Positions 8,858 to 15,851 of a DNA stretch of 64,000 nt are shown piece after piece. A model generated the notes under the pieces. That model saw only the letters and a list, made by a program, of their open reading frames with translations, searched no databases and was not told the origin of the DNA. The translations under genes were made by a program, and so were the position numbers. Position 1 is the first letter of the stretch. Every line of letters starts with the position of its first letter. The stretch is from Oscillospiraceae bacterium. Its GTDB lineage: Bacteria > Bacillota > Clostridia > Oscillospirales > Oscillospiraceae. The stretch is from assembly GCA_910575505.1 (NCBI GenBank), contig CAJTFK010000003.1, forward strand, positions 1 to 64,000. The letters run 5' to 3'.

Positions 8858-8880
8858 GGCTGAGCCTCATTCCTCTTTTT
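8848..8880 (+). terminator. intrinsic terminator overlapping the uvrC stop codon
   Basis: A 13-bp perfect stem AGAGGAATGAGGC / GCCTCATTCCTCT with loop TGA, then TTTTT; a run of A precedes it, so it can work in both directions. The uvrC stop (8855-8857) is in the left arm. Confidence 0.9.
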
Positions 8881-8889
8881 ATCTCATAT

Positions 8890-8908
8890 CTCCACTCTCA
8901 ACTCTTCA
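8890..8908 (+). repeat. 19-bp direct repeat, copy 2
   Basis: Exact second copy of the pyrimidine-rich 19-mer at 1164-1182. It lies between the uvrC terminator and the end of the convergent YitT-type gene. Confidence 0.7.
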
Positions 8909-8915
8909 TCTTACG

Positions 8916-9791
8916 TTATCCCAGCTTCCTGACAAAATTGCCGTACACCCGGACGTGTTCCTGCACGGTGACAAAGGCGTGCTCATCCATGGCGTGGACC
9001 GCCCGCATCAGTTCCTCAATCTCAAACTTGGACAGGCACACCGTCAGCACGTGGATGCCGGCCCCGGAATAGGCGCCGGTGCCCTCCCAGAAGGTGACGC
9101 CCCGGCCCAGCTTCTCGATGACGAACCGGGCCACCGCCGTCTCGTCCTCCTTGGTGAAAATCATGGCCTGAACATTGACGTTCTGCTGGTGCATCCGGTC
9201 CAGGACCATAGAGGTAAAGAAGTTGTAAATCACGGAGTAAATTGCCACCTCCGGGCTGAACAGCAGCAGGCAGGCGGAATAGAGCACGGCGTTGAAGCTC
9301 AGGGAGAACTTGCCCACGGTGAAGCGGCTCCCCCGCTTGCTCAGGCAAAGCCCCACAATGTCCAGCCCGCCGCCGCTGGCCCCGCAGGTCAGCACGATGC
9401 CGCTGGCAACGCCGCAGAGAATGCCCCCCAGCAGGCAGGCCGTGAGATAGTCGTCCACAATGGGGGCCGCCGGCACCGGGATGATGCTGTAGAAAAAGGA
9501 ATAGGCGCTGGTGCAGACAATGGTCTTGACCACAAAGGTCCGGCCCAGGGTCTTGTAGGCAAGGAGCAGAATGGGGATGTTGCAGGCAAAATAGAGGATG
9601 CCCGCGAAGTCATAGCTGACGCCCATGCCGGACTGAATCAGCGACCGGATCAGCTGGCACAGGCCCATCAGGCCTCCGCCGTACAGATGCAGCGGCACGA
9701 TGAACAGGTTCATGGCCGCGGCGGCGAGGAACTCGCCCAGCACGGCGAACAGTACCCGGAGCCAAGGGTTGTGCATGGAATTGTACAGCAT
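8916..9791 (-). CDS. YitT family membrane protein (DUF2179 C-terminus)
   Basis: A 291-residue protein with about five to six hydrophobic segments in its first 200 residues, including NLFIVPLHLYGGGLMGLCQL and a glycine-rich CGASGGGLDIVGL turn. A soluble C-terminal DUF2179-type domain follows (about 205-285; MHQQNVNVQAMIFTKED, then GVTFWEGTGAYSG). The start at 9791 is chosen because GGAGG lies six bases upstream; the longer reading frame to 9929 adds a non-homologous stretch. The biochemical role of the family is not established. It is single-gene, convergent with uvrC. Confidence 0.88.
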   Translation of the reverse strand: MLYNSMHNPWLRVLFAVLGEFLAAAAMNLFIVPLHLYGGGLMGLCQLIRSLIQSGMGVSYDFAGILYFACNIPILLLAYKTLGRTFVVKTIVCTSAYSFFYSIIPVPAAPIVDDYLTACLLGGILCGVASGIVLTCGASGGGLDIVGLCLSKRGSRFTVGKFSLSFNAVLYSACLLLFSPEVAIYSVIYNFFTSMVLDRMHQQNVNVQAMIFTKEDETAVARFVIEKLGRGVTFWEGTGAYSGAGIHVLTVCLSKFEIEELMRAVHAMDEHAFVTVQEHVRVYGNFVRKLG

Positions 9792-10035
9792 AGCAATCCT
9801 CCATAGAGCCGTTCTCATCAGGCAGGCACGCGGATTTCCAAACGGGCCTGGACGGAACCGGACTCCAGCGCTGTCAGGGCCGCCGCGGAGCCCAAATGGC
9901 GCTCCCTGCCGGCGCCGGTGTGAATTCATGTCTGATTATAGACGCTTCCGGAGAAAACCGCAAGGGGCAAACTCAGGCAAAAACGCCCAATTCATCGTTT
10001 CTGTCCGCCGTTTTTCTCCCTCCATCCCACAAAAC

Positions 10036-10344
10036 TCACAACGTGTAGCGCAGGCACCTGTAAAGCCGCTCCCTGGCCCGGCGCAGGGTCCGGGAGACGG
10101 TGGACCGGTTCAGGTCCAGCGCCCGGGCAATCTGAGGTATGTTCATGCCCCGGTCAAAATAGAGCTCCAGCATCTGCCTCTGCCGGGGGGTCAGCTCCTG
10201 TTCCCTGGCCCGCCGGAGGTTTCGCCGCAGGCGCTCCAGCTGCTCGCTGTTGTCCGGGGCGTTGGCCCGGAGCCAGACGGTCAGGTCCCCGGCCCACTCG
10301 CTGGACCGGGTGTCAAATCGGGTGTCGGAGCGGGGCTTTCTCAT
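10036..10344 (-). CDS. sigma-70 region-4-like HTH protein
   Basis: A 102-residue protein. The C-terminal 55 residues read ELTPRQRQMLELYFDRGM, then IPQIARALDLNRSTVSRTL, a sigma-70 region 4 / ECF-type helix-turn-helix. The N-terminal half is short and basic, with no region 2, so it is not a full sigma factor. Such proteins occur in phage-related and integrative elements of Clostridia. The start at 10344 sits ten bases after AGGAGG; an ATG at 10353 is too close to it. It is the last gene of a three-gene leftward set with the two small genes upstream. Confidence 0.75.
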   Translation of the reverse strand: MRKPRSDTRFDTRSSEWAGDLTVWLRANAPDNSEQLERLRRNLRRAREQELTPRQRQMLELYFDRGMNIPQIARALDLNRSTVSRTLRRARERLYRCLRYTL

Positions 10345-10410
10345 GGATTTCATCCCTCCTGTTCCAATGGCGCCCGGCGGGCCGCCGTCTTCCTATCTTC
10401 TGCCCCAGGG

Positions 10411-10647
10411 TCAAAGCGTATACTTCTCATTCTTGTGATAGCTCCTGTCGTAATAGCGGGCCGTCAGACCGGCCAGCTCCCGGGCCTCCCGCCAGAGAGG
10501 CATCAGAGCCTCAATGCGGCGGCGGAGGCGAAACAGGGCGTCCGGGTCCTGCTCCGTCCGCTCCAGCCCCCGCAGCTCCGTAATGCGGCCATGAATGGCC
10601 TCGGCGGCGGCCCGGTACTGGACCGACAATTCCCCCAAACTCATCAT
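10411..10647 (-). CDS. small helical protein in the sigma-like operon
   Basis: A 78-residue charged protein with no known domain that I can name. It looks like two or three helices (SVQYRAAAEAIHGRITELR; DALFRLRRRIEALMPLWREA) followed by a basic, tyrosine-rich tail ending YHKNEKYTL. Its start overlaps the stop of the zinc-ribbon gene by four bases (ATGA), which shows translational coupling. Confidence 0.65.
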   Translation of the reverse strand: MMSLGELSVQYRAAAEAIHGRITELRGLERTEQDPDALFRLRRRIEALMPLWREARELAGLTARYYDRSYHKNEKYTL

Positions 10648-10832
10648 AATGCGCTCTCCCTTCCCCGAATTTCACGGCAGGGGGCCAGCTCCCGCCGGGC
10701 CAGCTCCGGGAGGCACTCCCGGCAGGCCCGGCACCCGTTGCAGGCCCAATATTCCTCACCCCTCACAATTTCCCGGCCGCACAGCGTGCAGCGCAAAACC
10801 GGCCGTCTCCGGCGGCCCGAAGCCTGTTCCAA
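10644..10832 (-). CDS. small zinc-ribbon-like protein
   Basis: A 62-residue protein with five cysteines as CxxC (RCTLCG) and CxxCxxC (ACNGCRACREC), a pattern for one bound zinc. The start codon is TTG with AGGAGG seven bases upstream. It heads the operon that continues with the helical protein (four-base overlap) and the sigma-like protein. Function unknown; nucleic-acid binding is a guess from the fold type and context. Confidence 0.62.
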   Translation of the reverse strand: MEQASGRRRRPVLRCTLCGREIVRGEEYWACNGCRACRECLPELARRELAPCREIRGRESAL

Positions 10833-10882
10833 GGCCTTCCCTCCTGTTCTCCTGAAAAATCAAAAAAATGTGAAAATTTCTG

Positions 10883-10911
10883 TTGACAAATTGCTCCGTC
10901 TCTGCTAGAAT
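10883..10911 (+). promoter_or_regulatory. promoter of the tRNA-Thr / tRNA-Tyr unit
   Basis: TTGACA at 10883-10888, 17 bp, TAGAAT at 10906-10911; the first tRNA starts 20 bp further on. Confidence 0.85.
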
Positions 10912-10930
10912 AAGCACTGCTGTTGGAACT

Positions 10931-11006
10931 GCTGGTGTAGCTCAGTTGGTAGAGCAGCTGATTTGTAATCAGCAGGCCGGGGGTTCGAGTCCGTCCACCA
11001 GCTCCA
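10931..11006 (+). tRNA. tRNA-Thr (anticodon TGT)
   Basis: 76 nt. The acceptor stem GCTGGTG / CACCAGC is followed by T and an encoded CCA. The D-loop AGTTGGTAGA and T-arm GGGTTCGAGTCC are present. The anticodon stem GCTGA / TCAGC encloses TTTGTAA, so the anticodon is TGT (threonine, ACA). Confidence 0.96.
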
Positions 11007-11015
11007 ATTTCATAC

Positions 11016-11099
11016 GGAGGAGTTCCAGAGCGGTCAAATGGGGCAGACTGTAAATCTGTTGCTTCGGCTTCGGTGGTTCGAATCCACCCTCCTCCACCA
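11016..11099 (+). tRNA. tRNA-Tyr (anticodon GTA)
   Basis: 84 nt, type II with a long variable arm (TTGCTTCGGCTTC). The acceptor GGAGGAG / CTCCTCC is followed by A and encoded CCA. The anticodon loop CTGTAAA gives GTA. It lies nine bases after tRNA-Thr and shares its promoter. Confidence 0.96.
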
Positions 11100-11100
11100 A

Positions 11101-11214
11101 CTCAGAACTTCCCGCCGTTGTGACCTTTCCGGCTCTGCCGAAAGCTGCACGATGGTGGGAATTTCTTCGTTTTCCACCGCGGCTCGCCGGACTCGCGGCA
11201 GAGGGGAACGGGGA
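11101..11214 (+). repeat. tRNA-trailing repeat, copy 1
   Basis: Starts two bases after the CCA of tRNA-Tyr. About 114 bp match, with small indels, the segment directly 3' of tRNA-Val (48551-48668, minus strand). Shared blocks include CTCAGAA-TTCCCGCC, TGGTGGGAATTTCTTCG, TTTCCACCGCG and GGACTCGCGGC. It contains potential stems (TTCCCGCC with GGTGGGAA; CCGGCT with a nearby AGCCGG-like partner). It may act as a structured trailer or be a mobile-element remnant. Confidence 0.75.
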
Positions 11215-11592
11215 ACGCGCGGGGGCTGAACCACCGGTTCTGTCCGCCTGTTCCGGCTTTTCAGTCCGGGCACCCCCGTCCCCCCTCCGGACCGCGACCG
11301 CTTTCCACGGTCTGGTTTTGGGCGCATGCCTGCCGAAGCAGACGGATTCTGCCCGCTGACTCTAGCCCCGGAGCTTCCCGCCGCCCTGGCATGTTTGCCC
11401 CGGGGCGGAAATATACTCTATCAGGAATTTCTTCATCCCTGGCCGCGATCCGCTTTGCCGGATCTGCGGCCATTTTTTTGAACCCGCCTCCTTCCTCATT
11501 CGAAGCCGGTGCGCCGGACTTCGTTTTTTTGCTTTCGATTCTTCCTCTGTCCGGCTGGAGCGCTCCCCGGCAGGCCACGTTTTTTGTTTATT
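11215..11592. other. GC-rich intergenic stretch, no gene seen
   Basis: Reading frames on both strands here lack ribosome sites and look like noise. A leftward promoter-like site at 11593-11621 points into this stretch, so a non-coding transcript is possible. Confidence 0.4.
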
Positions 11593-11621
11593 CTACTATA
11601 AATTAACAGGTTTCTTGTCAA
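11593..11621 (-). promoter_or_regulatory. candidate leftward promoter, no gene downstream
   Basis: Minus strand TTGACA-17 bp-TAGTAG. The -35 is perfect and the -10 weak. It is divergent from the Xre-S24 regulator gene. Confidence 0.35.
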
Positions 11622-11640
11622 CGTGCTCTATAATAGCACG
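11622..11640. promoter_or_regulatory. palindrome, candidate operator of the Xre-S24 regulator
   Basis: CGTGCT-N7-AGCACG, a perfect 6-bp inverted repeat 50 bp before the regulator's -35 and overlapping the end of the leftward promoter-like site. A second palindrome, CAAGA-T-TCTTG, lies at 11669-11679. Both could be binding sites for the regulator. Confidence 0.45.
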
Positions 11641-11689
11641 TATGTTCTACTCTGTCAAGAGGAAATTACAAGATTCTTGTGCAAACTCT

Positions 11690-11718
11690 TTGACAGCGGC
11701 CCGGAATGCTGGTACAAT
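11690..11718 (+). promoter_or_regulatory. promoter of the Xre-S24 regulator gene
   Basis: TTGACA at 11690-11695, 17 bp, TACAAT at 11713-11718. The expected transcript start lies at about 11724, which rules out upstream start codons and supports the ATG at 11746. Confidence 0.82.
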
Positions 11719-11745
11719 GGGAGCATGAAAAAGGAGGACGGTTCC

Positions 11746-12501
11746 ATGAGATTTGGTACACGCGTCCGGGCCCGGCGGGAGCAGCTGGGTCTGAGCCGGG
11801 GAGATCTGGCAAAGCGCCTGGGTGTTTCCCCTTCTGCCATCGGCAACTATGAGACCGGCGTCAGCTTTCCCAAAGAGGAAATCATGCTCCGCCTGTTCGA
11901 CTGTCTGGACACGGACCCCAACGAGCTGTTTCAGGACAGCTTCCAGTCCGGCGGGCAGGTGCTGACCCACCAGGAACGGACCCTGCTGCGGGAGTATCGG
12001 GAGTTGTCCGCCCTGGGGCGGGAAAGCGTTCACGCCCTGATGGACGCCCTCCGGGCCTATCGGGACGAGGCGGAGGCCTCCCCGTCGGCGGCGGAGCCCA
12101 GGGTGATTCCGCTGTACCGCACGCCTGCGGCGGCGGGCTATGCGGCCCCGGCCTTCGGCTCGGACTTCGACTACATCCCCGTGAAGGGGGATGTGCCGCC
12201 GGGGGCGGAGTTCGCCGTCCGGATTCAGGGGGACTCCATGTCCCCGCTGATCGAGGACGGCTCGGTGGTCTATGTGAACAGGGACCCCCTGAAATCCGGG
12301 GATGTGGGCATCTTCTGTGTGGACGGAGACATTTTCTGCAAGCAGTACCACAGGGACCGGGCCGGTATAGTCTACCTCTTTTCCCTGAACCGGGAGCGGG
12401 CGGACGCGGACGTGATTCTGACCGCTGCGGGAGGCCGGTCCCTGGCCTGCTTTGGCCGGGTGATCCTCCGGCGGACGCCGCCCCTGCCGGGAATGGGATA
12501 G
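11746..12501 (+). CDS. Xre family regulator with S24 (LexA-like) peptidase domain
   Basis: 251 residues. An Xre helix-turn-helix fills residues 1-62 (DLAKRLGVSPSAIGNYETG). A linker carries AAAG at about 126-129, a possible self-cleavage site. The C-terminal S24 domain has the catalytic Ser in RIQGDSMSPLIEDG and the Lys in FCKQYH. This architecture is that of LexA/CI-type repressors that inactivate themselves on RecA filaments. The start at 11746 follows AAGGAGG and fits the promoter. It may control itself through upstream palindromes; other targets are not evident. No lexA-type N-terminus, so it is not LexA proper. Confidence 0.87.
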   Translation: MRFGTRVRARREQLGLSRGDLAKRLGVSPSAIGNYETGVSFPKEEIMLRLFDCLDTDPNELFQDSFQSGGQVLTHQERTLLREYRELSALGRESVHALMDALRAYRDEAEASPSAAEPRVIPLYRTPAAAGYAAPAFGSDFDYIPVKGDVPPGAEFAVRIQGDSMSPLIEDGSVVYVNRDPLKSGDVGIFCVDGDIFCKQYHRDRAGIVYLFSLNRERADADVILTAAGGRSLACFGRVILRRTPPLPGMG

Positions 12502-12582
12502 GGCGCTGTTCCGGGCCGCTTCCCTTCCTCCGGCATCCCCTCCGGCCAGGGAGGCCGCCGGCGCAGACAGCAGTCCGGTCAG

Positions 12583-12611
12583 GGAGACCGAAGGCACAGC
12601 CTTCGGTCTCC
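12583..12611 (+). terminator. terminator after the Xre-S24 gene
   Basis: A 13-bp perfect stem GGAGACCGAAGGC / GCCTTCGGTCTCC with loop ACA, 81 bp after the stop, followed by the T-poor tract TTCTGCCTTT. Confidence 0.65.
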
Positions 12612-12754
12612 TTCTGCCTTTGCGGCGCGGCGGGCGCTGCCGGAGATTCCGGCAGAATCTCCGGGCGGGACAGGTCCGGAGCGGAGCCGGACTTATGCGC
12701 TTCGCCCGGCCATACGCGGCAGGGATGAGGCCTGAATCCAAATCCATATAAAAT

Positions 12755-12784
12755 CCCCGGATTCAGGGAACACTGAACCCGGGG
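12755..12784 (+). promoter_or_regulatory. hairpin abutting the ribosome site of the cyclase-like gene
   Basis: CCCCGG-A-TTCAG pairs with CTGAA-C-CCGGGG across a six-base loop. The right arm ends at 12784 and contains the G-rich part of the only ribosome-site-like sequence (GGGGTGAT) ten bases before the ATG at 12794. Folding would hide it, so translation may be controlled. Confidence 0.45.
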
Positions 12785-12793
12785 TGATGAATT

Positions 12794-13681
12794 ATGAGAT
12801 TTTTCCGCAGCACAAGGGAAACCGGACCCTATTTTGAAGGCTGGTATTTCAAGCACCAGAACCGGCAGGGGCAGATCCTGGCGCTGATTCCTGCCTTCCA
12901 TACCGATAGGGAGGGACGCCGGACCGCCTCTCTTCAGGTCATTTCCGGCGACAGATCGTGGTGGCTGGAATACCCGGAGGCACAGGTCTCCCGCCAGCCC
13001 TTTCAGGTGCAGATTGGGCGGTGCTGCTTTGGCAGCCATGGAATGGAGCTCCAGATCCGGAGGGAGGGCCTTTCCCTCCAGGGCGCTCTGCAATACGGTC
13101 CCTTTACCCCCTTGCGCTCCGATATCATGGGGCCGTTCCGATTCTTTGCCGGGATGCAGTGCTCCCACGGCGTCATCAGCATGGGCCATTCTCTGAGCGG
13201 AACGCTGGAGCTGAACGGCGAGCGCCTGGATTTCACCGGCGGAACCGGGTATATCGAGACGGACCGGGGCCGCTCCTTCCCCAACAAATACCTGTGGACG
13301 CAGTGCGTCTGGGACGGGGCGGAGCAGGGCAGTCTGATGCTTGCCATTGCAGCAATTCCCCTGCCTGTGGGCAGCTTTACCGGCTGTATCTGCTCCGTGC
13401 TGTACCAGGGCCGGGAATACCGCCTGGCCACCTACCGGGGGGCCCGCATTGAGGCCTGGTCCCCCTCCGGCGCGGCTATCCGACAGGGGAGGTACCGCCT
13501 GGAAGCGGAGCTGCTGAACGAACAGCGCCAGCCCCTCCGGGCTCCGGTGGAGGGCAGCATGGAGCGCACCATTCATGAGAGTCTCCGGGCGGAGGTGCAC
13601 TGCCGCTTCCGGCAGGGGAACCGTCTCCTGTTTCAGCACACGGACCCCTGTGCCAGCTTTGAGTATTCCCGGGCGGACTGA
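12794..13681 (+). CDS. tocopherol cyclase-like family protein
   Basis: A 295-residue protein of the family named after plant tocopherol cyclase, which folds as a lipocalin-like or CrtC-like beta structure. The N-terminal hallmark GPYFEGWYFKHQ lies at 11-22, and a conserved FTGGTGYIETDRGRSFPNKY block (quoted in part) near 148-167 leads into WTQC. No signal peptide, so cytoplasmic. In Clostridia it is not expected to make tocopherol. The substrate is unknown; a small hydrophobic ligand is plausible from the fold. Monocistronic. Confidence 0.82.
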   Translation: MRFFRSTRETGPYFEGWYFKHQNRQGQILALIPAFHTDREGRRTASLQVISGDRSWWLEYPEAQVSRQPFQVQIGRCCFGSHGMELQIRREGLSLQGALQYGPFTPLRSDIMGPFRFFAGMQCSHGVISMGHSLSGTLELNGERLDFTGGTGYIETDRGRSFPNKYLWTQCVWDGAEQGSLMLAIAAIPLPVGSFTGCICSVLYQGREYRLATYRGARIEAWSPSGAAIRQGRYRLEAELLNEQRQPLRAPVEGSMERTIHESLRAEVHCRFRQGNRLLFQHTDPCASFEYSRAD

Positions 13682-13783
13682 CCGCCGCCGGAAAACCGCC
13701 GTCAGGGGCGGACCGGACGCCGCTCCCGCTGTTTTCCTGACGCTCCGCCTCAAAACCGATTTTCCTTTTCATCCCTTTTTATT

Positions 13784-13870
13784 CCTTCCGAACTGAATGG
13801 CCGGAAGTAATCTGCGCCATGTTTTGCGGCTGCCGCCGCAAACGGCGGCGAGCAAAACGGCTCAAATCAT
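13784..13870 (+). repeat. dispersed repeat C, copy 1
   Basis: Begins with a dyad around CTTCCGAACTGAATGGCCGG and continues GGAAGTAAT, then GCGCCATGTTTTGCGGCTGC, CCGCCG, and GAGCAAAACGGCTCAAATCA. It matches copies at 37597-37712, 50936-51030 and 56021-56099. It lies between the cyclase-like gene and the B element. Confidence 0.65.
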
Positions 13871-13873
13871 ATA

Positions 13874-14036
13874 AGAAGCTGTACCAATAGGCGAAGTGCG
13901 CGTATAGGCGAGAAAATTTTTGGGCTGGCAAGGAAGAGGCGCGCAGGAATCCTGACGGATTTCAAGCGTTTCTGACGCAGTCCAGCCGGAAAATTTTCCG
14001 TCCAGACGCGTGCTGCCACCTATTGGTACAGCTTCT
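13874..14036. repeat. dispersed palindrome-ended element, subfamily B copy 1 (163 bp)
   Basis: Perfect 18-bp terminal inverted repeats AGAAGCTGTACCAATAGG. The copy at 39396-39558 has the same length and near-identical sequence in the opposite orientation. Both are flanked by TAA at each end, a likely 3-bp target duplication. The interior shares AATCCTGACGGATT with subfamily A. No coding capacity. Confidence 0.9.
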
Positions 14037-14065
14037 AAAAATCCGGCTGACGCCTGTCCGGGCCC

Positions 14066-15844
14066 TCAGTCCCCCAGATAAAACACGGGGCCCTTGGGCG
14101 GGAAGGGCAGGTTTTTCCCCCGGGGCACCAGAAAGGCGTGGTCCCGGCCATAAAGGGTCAGCCGGTCGCACTCGCAGTCGGTGATAATCAGCAGAGGCGC
14201 CTCCCTGGGAAAATCCCGGGCCTGCTCCAGCAGCTCCACTCCGGGCTGGAGAACCGTCCCGCCCCGGCCCCGGACCCTGACGCTGCCGGCAATATCCGCC
14301 GCCTCCATATACCCCTGGTCATAGGGGGCGGCGTCGCAGAAGACCACCCGCACCCGGTTCACGTCCCTGGCGGCGCTGTAGCTGGCGATGGCCCCCAGGG
14401 CGGCGGCCAGCAGACTGCGGCTCATGGAGCCCGAGGTGTCCAGCAGCACGCCGAAGGTCCGCCCCGCCCGGGCCGCCTCCTCCACCCGCCAGGAGGGCCG
14501 TGGGATATCCGGGGTGGCCGTCTGCCTCCGGCTGAGGCGGGCATAGGTGCGGCGCTTCTCCAGGGGCTCAAAGCGCTCGTCAAACCACCGGGCCAGCTTC
14601 ACATCCCAGGGGATAGGGGGCTGGGACAGGGCCCGGATCTCCTCCACCAGCCCCTCCGGGAGACAGCCCCGCCCGTGGGCCTGGTGGTAGTCCAGCCCCC
14701 GCTGGATGGCGGAGCGGCACCAGGCGTCCAAGTCTACACCGTCTCTGGTATCCAGCCAGTCGGGAGGGCCGAAGAGAATGTCGCGTCGGGCCATGCGCTT
14801 GTATTTGCGCAGATTGGCCGCCAGCAGGTCGTAGACACTCTCGGCGGACAGGCCGCTGAGCTCCGGGTCATAGAGCAGGCCCTCCGGCATATGGCCCGCC
14901 TCCATGTCCCGGAGCCACTGGTTGATAACGTAGTCGCAGGCCGCATTCCACAACTCGGGGTCCCGCTTGCCCAGGCGCTGCTCGTGGCACAGGGCGGCGT
15001 GGAGATACTCGTGGGCCAGGACGAACCGCCATTCCTGCTCCGTGAGGCCGGCGGTCCGGTTGACGTAAATTTCCCGCATATGGACCGAGATGGCCGCAAT
15101 TGGAATGTCCATCCGCCGGACGGCCAGGGGGTCGTCCACCAGCCGGAAGCCTGCAGCCACGCCCCCCAACAGGGGATAGCTGGACAGGAACCACTCCTGC
15201 GCCCGCTGAATGGGGCCCATTTTTTTGTGCTCCCCTGCCTGGGTCCGGACGCCTCCGGCGTAGTCCACCGCCGTCCGGAGGGCATCCCGCAGGCTCTCGG
15301 CGAAAAGCTGCCTCCAGTCGGTGGGGCCGCTCCACCAGCGGCGGGCCTCCCCCCTCCAGACCATGTCCGCCCGGCCTCCGCTCATGGTGGAGAAACGGAA
15401 ATAGTCCGGGGTGTGGTGCTCCCTCAGCCAGCTGCAGAGGGTTTCCTCCTCCCGGGCGTTGGAGGGCGGGGTTCCGGCCAGCTCTCCCGGAGGAGTGCCG
15501 ACGCGGAGATCGGCCAGATACCGGACGGCTACACAGTCACAGGCGGCATTCCAGAAGGGGTCCCGCTCCCGATCCTCCCGGATGTGGCCAAGGGCCAGAT
15601 GGAGCAGGCAGTGGGCCAGCACATAGGCCCACTCTGCCGGCGCGGCCCGGCGGCGGCTGTTGGCGTAGATATGCCCGTCGGAGGCCACCCAGGCCCAGTC
15701 CTCTTTCGCCATGGGGTAGCTGTCGTCAAAATGGTGGCACACCCGCTCCATCAGAGGGGACAGCACGGGATTCTGCTTCACCAGCCCCCGGCCGGCCTGG
15801 AACGCCTCCAGGGCCGGATTGACCTTCTTCTGTTTTCCCTTCAT
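14066..15844 (-). CDS. VWA-domain protein with duplicated metallopeptidase-like domain
   Basis: 592 residues. Two related DUF2201-type domains come first: residues about 1-200 with VLAHCLLHLALGH and about 200-400 with VLAHEYLHAALCHEQR. The second has a true HExxH zinc motif; the first has Cys in place of the catalytic Glu. The C-terminal part (about 455-592) is VWA-like with the metal site LLDTSGSMSRS. The start follows a GAGGG site seven bases downstream of the MoxR stop, so both are translated from one message. Such pairs resemble MoxR-VWA chaperone systems; the client is unknown. Confidence 0.85.
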   Translation of the reverse strand: MKGKQKKVNPALEAFQAGRGLVKQNPVLSPLMERVCHHFDDSYPMAKEDWAWVASDGHIYANSRRRAAPAEWAYVLAHCLLHLALGHIREDRERDPFWNAACDCVAVRYLADLRVGTPPGELAGTPPSNAREEETLCSWLREHHTPDYFRFSTMSGGRADMVWRGEARRWWSGPTDWRQLFAESLRDALRTAVDYAGGVRTQAGEHKKMGPIQRAQEWFLSSYPLLGGVAAGFRLVDDPLAVRRMDIPIAAISVHMREIYVNRTAGLTEQEWRFVLAHEYLHAALCHEQRLGKRDPELWNAACDYVINQWLRDMEAGHMPEGLLYDPELSGLSAESVYDLLAANLRKYKRMARRDILFGPPDWLDTRDGVDLDAWCRSAIQRGLDYHQAHGRGCLPEGLVEEIRALSQPPIPWDVKLARWFDERFEPLEKRRTYARLSRRQTATPDIPRPSWRVEEAARAGRTFGVLLDTSGSMSRSLLAAALGAIASYSAARDVNRVRVVFCDAAPYDQGYMEAADIAGSVRVRGRGGTVLQPGVELLEQARDFPREAPLLIITDCECDRLTLYGRDHAFLVPRGKNLPFPPKGPVFYLGD

Positions 15845-15851
15845 GCCGCCC

